A stretch of DNA of 64,000 nucleotides from contig NC_135175.1 of assembly GCF_041146795.1 (NCBI RefSeq), positions 33,108,136 through 33,172,135 of the forward strand, read 5' to 3'. Positions 30,334-43,045 of the stretch are shown piece after piece. Within the stretch, counting starts at the first letter, position 1, and each line of letters begins with the position of its first letter. The DNA is from Maylandia zebra. Taxonomy: Eukaryota > Chordata > Actinopteri > Cichliformes > Cichlidae. The notes beneath the pieces were generated by a model. That model worked only from the letters and a program-made list of their open reading frames with translations, made no database searches and was not told the DNA's origin. Position numbers and translations under genes: made by a program.

Positions 30334-31517
30334 GGGAGTGGGTGTTTTCAGACACAGAAGAACAACTTTAGATTAATCAAATAAAAATGTATTCAGTCAG
30401 CTTTCCAAATGTGAATGTTTCAGTTGTCTGTGAGTAGGAACTCAACTCTAATAAACTATAAGTTTAGTTAACTATAAAAATAGTATGCTTGTTTGCAAAA
30501 CGTGATGTGCTTCTGCATCTTCACAGAGTTTCTCTCAGTTTGTGGTCGAGAGTCCTCCAAATGTAAGCATCGAACCAGAGCTAGAATTTGGCTGCTTAAT
30601 CTTTATTTCACTTCCTGGATGCTGTTTCTGTTTTCCATCAGGGTCGTTCTCATGCTTTCTATTCTGATGTAAAGTAACTGGAGGAAAGCAGCTCCCCAGA
30701 ACAACGATTTGTCTCCAGACATTGGCCACCTCCACCATAGCAGATAACCAGGAGTGCTCCAAGGATCAGGAAACACTGGGGACTTGAAAAAAATGCAAAA
30801 ATTATTTCAGATTAAAGTTAATATAAAACGTCAAACACTGTGTGCTTCCTAGTCAGTGAGATTTAAATTTGATCCCTCTTTGTTTATTGTATGTTGTATG
30901 TTTATTATTAAATAAACATGCACAATTAGAAAGAGAAAGACAGAAGAAGAAATTAAGCTCCCCTTTTTCCCCAGAGGAGATCAGAAGTCATTCAGAGCCA
31001 TACGAGTCTGCAATTAGCTGGGAGCGAGAGCTTGAGCCCTGGAGGTCTGACTGAAAGAGAAACCGCATCGGTTTAACAGACAAATTAAGAGTCTGACCTC
31101 TTAACAGTGGACAGGGTGGTGGAGATGTTCTGAGGGTGAGGCGGTCCTGTGTGGTCTGAGCTCTCCACTGCAAACCTCGGACAGGAACAGAAACTGCAAG
31201 ACAGACATAAACACTTCTTTTACACACACTTTGATGGCCTAACCTCTGTGTTTTTTACATTCATGTGTTTACGTGTGATGTACATGACTATTGTGCATCT
31301 GGCTCAGTGTTTGATATTGTAAAGCAAAGTCAATAACAGCAAAAATTTAATATTTTACTTTTTATTTCTGTCGCCCTCCTGCATCAATCCCAGAATCACC
31401 CACACCCTTTACCACATTTGCTTACTTTAGAGACTCCAGACACCAGGAAGTGGGAGAAATTTCTCTTATAATAAGATACGGTAATCTTTCTGACAATAGG
31501 TGAGATTGCTTTTAAAT

Positions 31518-31799
31518 ATGGAAACGGGGATAGTCACAAGAAGTTTGAGAGGCACAACTCAGACAGAAGAGCAGACAGAGAAAAGCCATGTGGATAGGAG
31601 CTACTCTCCCGAGCTAAGGTTAGCCACAGAGGGCATGGATGCAGACGAGCCCAGCCTCCTGAACATCCCGAAAGAGCTTCGTGACTTTAGGAAACACAAC
31701 AACAAACAATATGCACATATTAGACGAGGGTTAAGAAGAGTTGATGCTAGAATGGAAGAAGCAGAGGGGCGATTCGACGAGACTGAGACGGTGCTACAG
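31518..31799 (+). mobile_element. L1-type ORF1 fragment (unit 3)
   Basis: Same coding stretch as in unit 1. Because the MITE is complete here, the open frame beyond it reads a different tail and extends to 31970. Confidence 0.55.
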
Positions 31800-31870
31800 T
31801 TGTTTATTTTATTCATAAACTTCACTATTTCATTAATTATTTCATGGTTTCTTTGCATCTTCATCTGTAG

Positions 31871-32190
31871 CAGCGGTCTCCAACCTTTTTTGCGCCACGG
31901 ACCGGTTTATGCCCGACAATATTTTCACGGACCGGCCTTTAAGGTGTCACGGATAAATACAACAAAATAAAACTAGTACCGGTACCGAAAAAAAGAAGAT
32001 TTATTCATAACACATGTGAAAAGACCCAGGAAAACCGAGTTAACGACCAAAACGATAACAAAATAACGCTGAAAACCGATAAAAACCTTGAAAACCATAC
32101 ATTTCACACCTGAGACTCTACTCTCGCGGCCCGGTACCAAACGACTCACGGACCGGTACTGGTCCGAGGCCCGGGGGTTGGGGACCGCTG
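31871..32190. mobile_element. Complete hAT-like MITE, 320 bp, with target duplication (unit 3)
   Basis: It begins CAGCGGTCTCCAACC and ends GGTTGGGGACCGCTG, imperfect terminal inverted repeats. It is flanked by the 8-base direct repeat ATCTGTAG at 31863-31870 and 32191-32198. CAG...CTG ends plus an 8-base duplication identify the hAT superfamily. It has no coding capacity. Confidence 0.92.
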
Positions 32191-32866
32191 ATCTGTAGCA
32201 CTTACACATCGGTGTATGTTCCTTGTGTTTGCTTACATTAAAATACCAGCACTAATGACCAGAGCATACAAATGCAGCTTTTCATATTTGACAATATATT
32301 TTGAAAGCACAAGACAAATCACAAACAGTTTTCAATGTAGGTTTGGTTTTTTATTTTGTTTTATTTTTCAGTTCTTGATTTGATGGTGATGTGATGCTAT
32401 ATTACATGTTTTTAAGATTCAGCTGAATTTAATATTTGTAATATAGCATCGAATCACAACCGTCTCCTCAAGTTGCTTTATACTGTAAGATGGAGACCCT
32501 ACAGTAGCAGCAAGAAAACCCCAAATATTAATAATCCCTTATGAGCAAGCACTTGGCGACAGTGGGGAGGAAAAACTACCTGTAACAGGCAGAAACCTCC
32601 GGCAGAACCAGGCTCAGAAGGGACGGCCATCTGCCTCGGCCGGTGGGGGGTGATGGTAACGATAATACGAGGAGACACGATGAAGAATATTTCTCAGTCT
32701 AATTAAAGTCGAATGAAATAGTTTTAAAATAAAATATACCTCAGATGTTAACTCTGAGGCCAGACTGCTTTAAGATTTTAAAAGAGGTATTTGAAAAAAA
32801 TCAAGATGACAATTTAGTCATCAGTACTGCCTTTAAAGCAGCAGCTGAACGGCTTCTTCAAAGCTT

Positions 32867-35068
32867 TTAACACTGCTGAAAAAACCTGGCAAGTTTGGAT
32901 TTCTTTGGAGGATTCACGAAGCCACCGAGATTCTTTCTTATGATCTTCCTAATAATGTTGTCAAAAGATGAATCTTCTGACAACATTACATCGAAGAGCT
33001 TGTCTGCAGATCCAAACTCCTTGATAAGACCTTCAGCTGTGGCCTTGACTAATTCAACCCTGTTAATTTTAAGAATTTCCAGGTTTTCTGTGCATCTCAC
33101 TTCAGAAAGTACCAAATCTGTCAGATGGTTGATAGCCAAGTCTAATTTCTTTGGATCCAGAAGATTTCTGGTATTTTTGTGCAAATTTTGTGCGATTCTT
33201 GTGGCTAGAAGAGTACTAAATTGATTGGCAATGAGCTTAGCGTGAATTGACACTGATGTTTCTGACAGCTCTTCCTCTGGGTTTTCAGAGGTTGCTGGCT
33301 GACTTTGACCCTCTGTGGGGTCAGTGTCAGAGACTGATGCCTGATCACTGCTTGTATTTGAAACCAGGTCCGGGTCTTCTGCACTCACACAAACTGGCTG
33401 ATTGGTGAGATCAGTAACTGGACTTGACTGTGATGTAAACAGTCTGTCGCTTGTTTCACCAGCATCTGCTCCAATCATAACTTCTTCCTTTGATGGGGTC
33501 AGCACTCTTACTATATCTTCCACGGCACCAGAAATTTTGTCATTTATAATAGTTTGGGTTAAAGTTTCATTCTCCAACCAGAAAAGAAGGTTTTGTAAGA
33601 ACCTTTCCACTGAATCTTCTATGAGCACATAGGCCACATCAGGAGCAGAGGGTACATTACAGTTACCCTGTGAAGTCTTAGAGAAGTCAGACTCTGAGAG
33701 ACTTTTACCCATTTGCATCGTGGGGGCTGGATATGTTGACTCGACATGGTCGTACACTTTATCTGTCAACACCATTGAAAACATCTTGATTTCCTTACTT
33801 GTCAGGTCAAGGTGTCCTGCCGAGAATAATTTACTAAACAGCCTATTCATAAGTGGCATAAATTGACTGAAGTTGAGCGGAGAAGAACTTTTAACTGTGG
33901 TTTCTAAGGTTGGTGATTTTCTGGGAACTTCTGAGGGATTCATGTGTTCGCTTTTCCTGGAGTCAGCTCTTTCACTCTCAGGGGAGGTTGCCTGTTGTCT
34001 CTGAAAGGTCAAAAATCCTTTGCTTTTCTTCAAATGATCTTTCAGCTCACTGTTCATTTTTTCAAATTCTATTTTAGCAAACCTGAAGAAGTGTTGTTTT
34101 ACTTCATCTGGTTTTATAATTAGGGCGCATGATGCAAAAAAGTCTTTCACCTTTTTGATCACCAGGTCCACGTCAAAAGCAGGCTTGGGTGAGCTACACT
34201 TCTCACTTAATGTGATATCTTCTGCATCAGGATACTGAATGTTTGCAATTAACACATTTACAATGTCAACTGCAGCTTTATCTGCATGATCTTCATCATG
34301 TAAATAATTCAGATTGTTGAGGATTCTTTCAACATCCCTTTGAGCTTTCTCCTCAGCTTCTTTAATTGTTCCCATCTCAGAGAGCTTGGATTCAAGACTC
34401 TCATCACTTGAACTAAAGGAAGTGGGTAAAGCCCCCCTCATGCACAGGCCGCTCAGCTTACCTTTATATTTCTTCAGACATGAGAAAGCATGAGAAACCA
34501 TGCATCTGAGGTTTTTTATGTTTGTTATTTTTCTGGTGACATAAATAGAATCCGGGTTTTCTGGGACTAGAACCCAACCCGAGTTGACTTTATTTGAGAT
34601 CTCCTCCTCAATCATCTGTGTCAGCGCCACAGCGCTTTCACACTCCTCATGGGTGACATGAAGAGCAGCAGCAAAGCTGGTTGAGAGAGAGTCTCCCAAT
34701 ACGGGGCTTATTTTTGTCACGGCTAACCTAAGGTATGTCTGGGATGATGCATCATTTAATTGGTCCTGACCTCCTAGAAGTAACGTTTTTATGGTGCTTG
34801 CACTAACTGACTGAATGACATCAGTAATCATATCAGCCAGTGCTACTTGGACATCAGAGTCCCAGATCCCATTTTCTATCAAGCGCCACTGTAATCCAGA
34901 GAGCCTATCGAAACACCCGCTGATAGCAGGTGAAAAAGGCTCTGAATTAATGCGGGTAGGGATTCTAATATTGAATAAAGACATTGTCAATGACCTAATT
35001 TCGCTACAATTACTTTGGAAATCCGTTTTCAGAAAGCTTTCAGAAAGGGAAGATCGCGGTCTGTACAT
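32867..35068 (-). CDS. Uncharacterised 733-aa protein, copy 3
   Basis: Intact; the predicted protein is the same as copy 2 (NSEPF at 41-45, P447, T650). Confidence 0.7.
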   Translation of the reverse strand: MYRPRSSLSESFLKTDFQSNCSEIRSLTMSLFNIRIPTRINSEPFSPAISGCFDRLSGLQWRLIENGIWDSDVQVALADMITDVIQSVSASTIKTLLLGGQDQLNDASSQTYLRLAVTKISPVLGDSLSTSFAAALHVTHEECESAVALTQMIEEEISNKVNSGWVLVPENPDSIYVTRKITNIKNLRCMVSHAFSCLKKYKGKLSGLCMRGALPTSFSSSDESLESKLSEMGTIKEAEEKAQRDVERILNNLNYLHDEDHADKAAVDIVNVLIANIQYPDAEDITLSEKCSSPKPAFDVDLVIKKVKDFFASCALIIKPDEVKQHFFRFAKIEFEKMNSELKDHLKKSKGFLTFQRQQATSPESERADSRKSEHMNPSEVPRKSPTLETTVKSSSPLNFSQFMPLMNRLFSKLFSAGHLDLTSKEIKMFSMVLTDKVYDHVESTYPAPTMQMGKSLSESDFSKTSQGNCNVPSAPDVAYVLIEDSVERFLQNLLFWLENETLTQTIINDKISGAVEDIVRVLTPSKEEVMIGADAGETSDRLFTSQSSPVTDLTNQPVCVSAEDPDLVSNTSSDQASVSDTDPTEGQSQPATSENPEEELSETSVSIHAKLIANQFSTLLATRIAQNLHKNTRNLLDPKKLDLAINHLTDLVLSEVRCTENLEILKINRVELVKATAEGLIKEFGSADKLFDVMLSEDSSFDNIIRKIIRKNLGGFVNPPKKSKLARFFQQC

Positions 35069-35125
35069 TTAACGCACGACAACTAAAATGCAAAATGCAA
35101 GATTCAGGTCCCGCTGTTTCACCCC

Positions 35126-35254
35126 TATTTATAGACTCGAGTGGAGGTCACGTGCTGCAAGATCAAAGGCACGTACTGTGACATCAAAGCAGAAAGGAAC
35201 TGAGCTGTGTGACGTCATGCCGCGAGCGTTCACCTACATGCACGTGCACACGTG
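35126..35254 (-). promoter_or_regulatory. TATA, E-box and CRE promoter (unit 3)
   Basis: TATA at 35126-35134; E-boxes and CRE preserved at the same spacing as in unit 1. Confidence 0.6.
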
Positions 35255-35756
35255 AGCGATCACTAATAAATCACAGACGCATCAACGTCGGTGTTGTCAA
35301 ACTTTCAATCATACCTGCAGCCAGTTCTTTGAAGCTCTCAAATGGGTTGAATGGCGGCTGTTTTCCACCATCATCGCAGAGCATTCCTCCAGCAGGTCCA
35401 ACGCCTGATTCAACAAAACCCGCGACTCCGGCAGCTGTGCTCCGAAGCAGTTTGCTAATGTGATGCTAACTAGCTAATGTGATGCTAACTAGCTAAAGAA
35501 TCCTAACAGGTACTTAAAAAACAAAGGGGACGAAGGAGGAGGAGGAGAAGTGGAGACAGCGACCTGACTGACTGGTTCATCTGAGGCTCTCAGTGGTTCC
35601 CTGTCTCAGCGAGATTCACAACACTTCTTGCAACAAACTCCCGTAACCATGGTTACAGGAGGACGCTCTGTTTGTGGCAGTCATTATCACAGTATGACTC
35701 ACAAAGAGACGTTAATAAATATTAATTCATGCAATTTAAACACATTTTTTATTTTA

Positions 35757-36689
35757 CTAATGAGGTGTATAATGGTTTAATATGGCACGACACCCTCGCT
35801 GATGTTGATGCCTAGGAATCTGAAGCAGCTGACTCTCCACCTCTGCTACTGCTGCTCTCCTGTAACCCACGATGAGCTCCTTGGTTTTGTTGATGTTAAG
35901 CACCAGGTTGTTGTCACGGCACCGTGATGTCACGCCCCTCACCTCTGTCCTGCATGACGTCTCATCTCCATCAGAAATGCATTCAATGAGAAGATTAGAC
36001 TTTATTGATCGACGGCAGGAAAATTTGTGTGTTACCTCAGCTCAGGTAGAGATAGCAGAAGAAAATCCAAAAATCCAAATAAAATATAAACAACTACAAA
36101 ATAAATAAGATAATACACTATATACAACAGTAGCATACACAGTATGTGACTATGGATAGAGTGTTGTGGAAATGCAAGAAATACATTTAATTATTCTTAC
36201 ATTACTATTACTATTTAAGCAATAGATATCTAAAAGTATCTATAAGTATAGACATGTACTTGCACACACATCTACACACTAAATATACACATGTATACAT
36301 ATACATACACATATACCTGCACACCAGGTAAATGTCCAGTGACTCATGACAGCGTGATTGAGGAGTTATAGAGTCTAACTGCTGTTGGGATCAATGATCT
36401 GTGAAAGCGCTCCTTCCTGCAGTGAGGCTGTTTTGGTCTCTGACAAGGATCTGCTCAGCTCACAGACTCATGCAGAGGATGATGTGGGTTGTTCGTGATG
36501 GATGTCAGCTTTACTAGCATTTTTAGCACACGATCAAAGTTTCTGTGGATGCTTGAAAAATCTTGAAGAACGTTGAATTCACTGAAGGTTTTAAAAATAA
36601 TGCTGTAATCAGTTTCGTTACAGTTGCAGTGTTGTCTTCTGCTACTGTAGGCCACAGCAGCAGCAGACGACAACACAGGTTGAGTAAGT
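35757..36689 (-). mobile_element. Rex1/L2-type LINE fragments (unit 3)
   Basis: Same broken RT pieces as unit 1. Confidence 0.65.
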
Positions 36690-37873
36690 GGGAGTGGGTG
36701 TTTTCAGACACAGAAGAACAACTTTAGATTAATCAAATAAAAATGTATTCAGTCAGCTTTCCAAATGTGAATGTTTCAGTTGTCTGTGAGTAGGAACTCA
36801 ACTCTAATAAACTATAAGTTTAGTTAACTATAAAAATAGTATGCTTGTTTGCAAAACGTGATGTGCTTCTGCATCTTCACAGAGTTTCTCTCAGTTTGTG
36901 GTCGAGAGTCCTCCAAATGTAAGCATCGAACCAGAGCTAGAATTTGGCTGCTTAATCTTTATTTCACTTCCTGGATGCTGTTTCTGTTTTCCATCAGGGT
37001 CGTTCTCATGCTTTCTATTCTGATGTAAAGTAACTGGAGGAAAGCAGCTCCCCAGAACAACGATTTGTCTCCAGACATTGGCCACCTCCACCATAGCAGA
37101 TAACCAGGAGTGCTCCAAGGATCAGGAAACACTGGGGACTTGAAAAAAATGCAAAAATTATTTCAGATTAAAGTTAATATAAAACGTCAAACACTGTGTG
37201 CTTCCTAGTCAGTGAGATTTAAATTTGATCCCTCTTTGTTTATTGTATGTTGTATGTTTATTATTAAATAAACATGCACAATTAGAAAGAGAAAGACAGA
37301 AGAAGAAATTAAGCTCCCCTTTTTCCCCAGAGGAGATCAGAAGTCATTCAGAGCCATACGAGTCTGCAATTAGCTGGGAGCGAGAGCTTGAGCCCTGGAG
37401 GTCTGACTGAAAGAGAAACCGCATCGGTTTAACAGACAAATTAAGAGTCTGACCTCTTAACAGTGGACAGGGTGGTGGAGATGTTCTGAGGGTGAGGCGG
37501 TCCTGTGTGGTCTGAGCTCTCCACTGCAAACCTCGGACAGGAACAGAAACTGCAAGACAGACATAAACACTTCTTTTACACACACTTTGATGGCCTAACC
37601 TCTGTGTTTTTTACATTCATGTGTTTACGTGTGATGTACATGACTATTGTGCATCTGGCTCAGTGTTTGATATTGTAAAGCAAAGTCAATAACAGCAAAA
37701 ATTTAATATTTTACTTTTTATTTCTGTCGCCCTCCTGCATCAATCCCAGAATCACCCACACCCTTTACCACATTTGCTTACTTTAGAGACTCCAGACACC
37801 AGGAAGTGGGAGAAATTTCTCTTATAATAAGATACGGTAATCTTTCTGACAATAGGTGAGATTGCTTTTAAAT

Positions 37874-38155
37874 ATGGAAACGGGGATAGTCACAAGAAGT
37901 TTGAGAGGCACAACTCAGACAGAAGAGCAGACAGAGAAAAGCCATGTGGATAGGAGCTACTCTCCCGAGCTAAGGTTAGCCACAGAGGGCATGGATGCAG
38001 ACGAGCCCAGCCTCCTGAACATCCCGAAAGAGCTTCGTGACTTTAGGAAACACAACAACAAACAATATGCACATATTAGACGAGGGTTAAGAAGAGTTGA
38101 TGCTAGAATGGAAGAAGCAGAGGGGCGATTCGACGAGACTGAGACGGTGCTACAG
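37874..38155 (+). mobile_element. L1-type ORF1 fragment (unit 4)
   Basis: Same as unit 3. Confidence 0.55.
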
Positions 38156-38226
38156 TTGTTTATTTTATTCATAAACTTCACTATTTCATTAATTATTTCA
38201 TGGTTTCTTTGCATCTTCATCTGTAG

Positions 38227-38546
38227 CAGCGGTCTCCAACCTTTTTTGCGCCACGGACCGGTTTATGCCCGACAATATTTTCACGGACCGGCCTTTAAGG
38301 TGTCACGGATAAATACAACAAAATAAAACTAGTACCGGTACCGAAAAAAAGAAGATTTATTCATAACACATGTGAAAAGACCCAGGAAAACCGAGTTAAC
38401 GACCAAAACGATAACAAAATAACGCTGAAAACCGATAAAAACCTTGAAAACCATACATTTCACACCTGAGACTCTACTCTCGCGGCCCGGTACCAAACGA
38501 CTCACGGACCGGTACTGGTCCGAGGCCCGGGGGTTGGGGACCGCTG
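38227..38546. mobile_element. Complete hAT-like MITE (unit 4)
   Basis: Both terminal repeats and both ATCTGTAG target copies present. Confidence 0.9.
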
Positions 38547-39222
38547 ATCTGTAGCACTTACACATCGGTGTATGTTCCTTGTGTTTGCTTACATTAAAAT
38601 ACCAGCACTAATGACCAGAGCATACAAATGCAGCTTTTCATATTTGACAATATATTTTGAAAGCACAAGACAAATCACAAACAGTTTTCAATGTAGGTTT
38701 GGTTTTTTATTTTGTTTTATTTTTCAGTTCTTGATTTGATGGTGATGTGATGCTATATTACATGTTTCTAAGATTCAGCTGAATTTAATATTTGTAATAT
38801 AGCATCGAATCACAACCGTCTCCTCAAGTTGCTTTATACTGTAAGATGGAGACCCTACAGTAGCAGCAAGAAAACCCCAAATATTAATAATCCCTTATGA
38901 GCAAGCACTTGGCGACAGTGGGGAGGAAAAACTACCTGTAACAGGCAGAAACCTCCGGCAGAACCAGGCTCAGAAGGGACGGCCATCTGCCTCGGCCGGT
39001 GGGGGGTGATGGTAACGATAATACGAGGAGACACGATGAAGAATATTTCTCAGTCTAATTAAAGTCGAATGAAATAGTTTTAAAATAAAATATACCTCAG
39101 ATGTTAACTCTGAGGCCAGACTGCTTTAAGATTTTAAAAGAGGTATTTGAAAAAAATCAAGATGACAATTTAGTCATCAGTACTGCCTTTAAAGCAGCAG
39201 CTGAACGGCTTCTTCAAAGCTT

Positions 39223-41424
39223 TTAACACTGCTGAAAAAACCTGGCAAGTTTGGATTTCTTTGGAGGATTCACGAAGCCACCGAGATTCTTTCTTATGAT
39301 CTTCCTAATAATGTTGTCAAAAGATGAATCTTCTGACAACATTACATCGAAGAGCTTGTCTGCAGATCCAAACTCCTTGATAAGACCTTCAGCTGTGGCC
39401 TTGACTAATTCAACCCTGTTAATTTTAAGAATTTCCAGGTTTTCTGTGCATCTCACTTCAGAAAGTACCAAATCTGTCAGATGGTTGATAGCCAAGTCTA
39501 ATTTCTTTGGATCCAGAAGATTTCTGGTATTTTTGTGCAAATTTTGTGCGATTCTTGTGGCTAGAAGAGTACTAAATTGATTGGCAATGAGCTTAGCGTG
39601 AATTGACACTGATGTTTCTGACAGCTCTTCCTCTGGGTTTTCAGAGGTTGCTGGCTGACTTTGACCCTCTGTGGGGTCAGTGTCAGAGACTGATGCCTGA
39701 TCACTGCTTGTATTTGAAACCAGGTCCGGGTCTTCTGCACTCACACAAACTGGCTGATTGGTGAGATCAGTAACTGGACTTGACTGTGATGTAAACAGTC
39801 TGTCGCTTGTTTCACCAGCATCTGCTCCAATCATAACTTCTTCCTTTGATGGGGTCAGCACTCTTACTATATCTTCCACGGCACCAGAAATTTTGTCATT
39901 TATAATAGTTTGGGTTAAAGTTTCATTCTCCAACCAGAAAAGAAGGTTTTGTAAGAACCTTTCCACTGAATCTTCTATGAGCACATAGGCCACATCAGGA
40001 GCAGAGGGTACATTACAGTTACCCTGTGAAGTCTTAGAGAAGTCAGACTCTGAGAGACTTTTACCCATTTGCATCGTGGGGGCTGGATATGTTGACTCGA
40101 CATGGTCGTACACTTTATCTGTCAACACCATTGAAAACATCTTGATTTCCTTACTTGTCAGGTCAAGGTGTCCTGCCGAGAATAATTTACTAAACAGCCT
40201 ATTCATAAGTGGCATAAATTGACTGAAGTTGAGCGGAGAAGAACTTTTAACTGTGGTTTCTAAGGTTGGTGATTTTCTGGGAACTTCTGAGGGATTCATG
40301 TGTTCGCTTTTCCTGGAGTCAGCTCTTTCACTCTCAGGGGAGGTTGCCTGTTGTCTCTGAAAGGTCAAAAATCCTTTGCTTTTCTTCAAATGATCTTTCA
40401 GCTCACTGTTCATTTTTTCAAATTCTATTTTAGCAAACCTGAAGAAGTGTTGTTTTACTTCATCTGGTTTTATAATTAGGGCGCATGATGCAAAAAAGTC
40501 TTTCACCTTTTTGATCACCAGGTCCACGTCAAAAGCAGGCTTGGGTGAGCTACACTTCTCACTTAATGTGATATCTTCTGCATCAGGATACTGAATGTTT
40601 GCAATTAACACATTTACAATGTCAACTGCAGCTTTATCTGCATGATCTTCATCATGTAAATAATTCAGATTGTTGAGGATTCTTTCAACATCCCTTTGAG
40701 CTTTCTCCTCAGCTTCTTTAATTGTTCCCATCTCAGAGAGCTTGGATTCAAGACTCTCATCACTTGAACTAAAGGAAGTGGGTAAAGCCCCCCTCATGCA
40801 CAGGCCGCTCAGCTTACCTTTATATTTCTTCAGACATGAGAAAGCATGAGAAACCATGCATCTGAGGTTTTTTATGTTTGTTATTTTTCTGGTGACATAA
40901 ATAGAATCCGGGTTTTCTGGGACTAGAACCCAACCCGAGTTGACTTTATTTGAGATCTCCTCCTCAATCATCTGTGTCAGCGCCACAGCGCTTTCACACT
41001 CCTCATGGGTGACATGAAGAGCAGCAGCAAAGCTGGTTGAGAGAGAGTCTCCCAATACGGGGCTTATTTTTGTCACGGCTAACCTAAGGTATGTCTGGGA
41101 TGATGCATCATTTAATTGGTCCTGACCTCCTAGAAGTAACGTTTTTATGGTGCTTGCACTAACTGACTGAATGACATCAGTAATCATATCAGCCAGTGCT
41201 ACTTGGACATCAGAGTCCCAGATCCCATTTTCTATCAAGCGCCACTGTAATCCAGAGAGCCTATCGAAACACCCGCTGATAGCAGGTGAAATCGCCTCTG
41301 AAGTAATGCGGGTAGGGATTCTAATATTGAATAAAGACATTGTCAATGACCTAATTTCGCTACAATTACTTTGGAAATCCGTTTTCAGAAAGCTTTCAGA
41401 AAGGGAAGATCGCGGTCTGTACAT
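39223..41424 (-). CDS. Uncharacterised 733-aa protein, copy 4
   Basis: Intact. TSEAI at 41-45, P447, T650: a recombinant type between copies 1 and 2 at the residues that vary. Confidence 0.7.
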   Translation of the reverse strand: MYRPRSSLSESFLKTDFQSNCSEIRSLTMSLFNIRIPTRITSEAISPAISGCFDRLSGLQWRLIENGIWDSDVQVALADMITDVIQSVSASTIKTLLLGGQDQLNDASSQTYLRLAVTKISPVLGDSLSTSFAAALHVTHEECESAVALTQMIEEEISNKVNSGWVLVPENPDSIYVTRKITNIKNLRCMVSHAFSCLKKYKGKLSGLCMRGALPTSFSSSDESLESKLSEMGTIKEAEEKAQRDVERILNNLNYLHDEDHADKAAVDIVNVLIANIQYPDAEDITLSEKCSSPKPAFDVDLVIKKVKDFFASCALIIKPDEVKQHFFRFAKIEFEKMNSELKDHLKKSKGFLTFQRQQATSPESERADSRKSEHMNPSEVPRKSPTLETTVKSSSPLNFSQFMPLMNRLFSKLFSAGHLDLTSKEIKMFSMVLTDKVYDHVESTYPAPTMQMGKSLSESDFSKTSQGNCNVPSAPDVAYVLIEDSVERFLQNLLFWLENETLTQTIINDKISGAVEDIVRVLTPSKEEVMIGADAGETSDRLFTSQSSPVTDLTNQPVCVSAEDPDLVSNTSSDQASVSDTDPTEGQSQPATSENPEEELSETSVSIHAKLIANQFSTLLATRIAQNLHKNTRNLLDPKKLDLAINHLTDLVLSEVRCTENLEILKINRVELVKATAEGLIKEFGSADKLFDVMLSEDSSFDNIIRKIIRKNLGGFVNPPKKSKLARFFQQC

Positions 41425-41481
41425 TTAACGCACGACAACTAAAATGCAAAATGCAAGATTCAGGTCCCGCTGTTTCACCCC

Positions 41482-41610
41482 TATTTATAGACTCGAGTGG
41501 AGGTCACGTGCTGCAAGATCAAAGGCACGTACTGTGACATCAAAGCAGAAAGGAACTGAGCTGTGTGACGTCATGCCGCGAGCGTTCACCTACATGCACG
41601 TGCACACGTG
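41482..41610 (-). promoter_or_regulatory. TATA, E-box and CRE promoter (unit 4)
   Basis: TATA at 41482-41490; motifs unchanged. Confidence 0.6.
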
Positions 41611-42112
41611 AGCGATCACTAATAAATCACAGACGCATCAACGTCGGTGTTGTCAAACTTTCAATCATACCTGCAGCCAGTTCTTTGAAGCTCTCAAATG
41701 GGTTGAATGGCGGCTGTTTTCCACCATCATCGCAGAGCATTCCTCCAGCAGGTCCAACGCCTGATTCAACAAAACCCGCGACTCCGGCAGCTGTGCTCCG
41801 AAGCAGTTTGCTAATGTGATGCTAACTAGCTAATGTGATGCTAACTAGCTAAAGAATCCTAACAGGTACTTAAAAAACAAAGGGGACGAAGGAGGAGGAG
41901 GAGAAGTGGAGACAGCGACCTGACTGACTGGTTCATCTGAGGCTCTCAGTGGTTCCCTGTCTCAGCGAGATTCACAACACTTCTTGCAACAAACTCCCGT
42001 AACCATGGTTACAGGAGGACGCTCTGTTTGTGGCAGTCATTATCACAGTATGACTCACAAAGAGACGTTAATAAATATTAATTCATGCAATTTAAACACA
42101 TTTTTTATTTTA

Positions 42113-43045
42113 CTAATGAGGTGTATAATGGTTTAATATGGCACGACACCCTCGCTGATGTTGATGCCTAGGAATCTGAAGCAGCTGACTCTCCACCTCT
42201 GCTACTGCTGCTCTCCTGTAACCCACGATGAGCTCCTTGGTTTTGTTGATGTTAAGCACCAGGTTGTTGTCACGGCACCGTGATGTCACGCCCCTCACCT
42301 CTGTCCTGCATGACGTCTCATCTCCATCAGAAATGCATTCAATGAGAAGATTAGACTTTATTGATCGACGGCAGGAAAATTTGTGTGTTACCTCAGCTCA
42401 GGTAGAGATAGCAGAAGAAAATCCAAAAATCCAAATAAAATATAAACAACTACAAAATAAATAAGATAATACACTATATACAACAGTAGCATACACAGTA
42501 TGTGACTATGGATAGAGTGTTGTGGAAATGCAAGAAATACATTTAATTATTCTTACATTACTATTACTATTTAAGCAATAGATATCTAAAAGTATCTATA
42601 AGTATAGACATGTACTTGCACACACATCTACACACTAAATATACACATGTATACATATACATACACATATACCTGCACACCAGGTAAATGTCCAGTGACT
42701 CATGACAGCGTGATTGAGGAGTTATAGAGTCTAACTGCTGTTGGGATCAATGATCTGTGAAAGCGCTCCTTCCTGCAGTGAGGCTGTTTTGGTCTCTGAC
42801 AAGGATCTGCTCAGCTCACAGACTCATGCAGAGGATGATGTGGGTTGTTCGTGATGGATGTCAGCTTTACTAGCATTTTTAGCACACGATCAAAGTTTCT
42901 GTGGATGCTTGAAAAATCTTGAAGAACGTTGAATTCACTGAAGGTTTTAAAAATAATGCTGTAATCAGTTTCGTTACAGTTGCAGTGTTGTCTTCTGCTA
43001 CTGTAGGCCACAGCAGCAGCAGACGACAACACAGGTTGAGTAAGT
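42113..43045 (-). mobile_element. Rex1/L2-type LINE fragments (unit 4)
   Basis: Same broken RT pieces. The sequence near 42457-42474 is the empty site for the insertion seen in unit 5. Confidence 0.65.

Larger units (their letters stand above)
24576..30918. repeat. Tandem unit 2 (6343 bp)
   Basis: Same order and orientation as unit 1. It lacks the 7 bases that make the exon-2 donor and has no third exon at its left edge. It shares the 13-base MITE deletion with units 1 and 7. Exon 1 of the small gene is repeated intact at 28959-29028, and the palindromic RFX-type site is at 29287-29300. Confidence 0.95.
30919..37274. repeat. Tandem unit 3 (6356 bp)
   Basis: 13 bases longer than unit 2 because the MITE is complete. 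It shares the 733-aa residues 41-45 variant with unit 2 but the MITE state with units 4-6, a mosaic pattern. The RFX-type palindrome is at 35643-35656. Confidence 0.95.
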
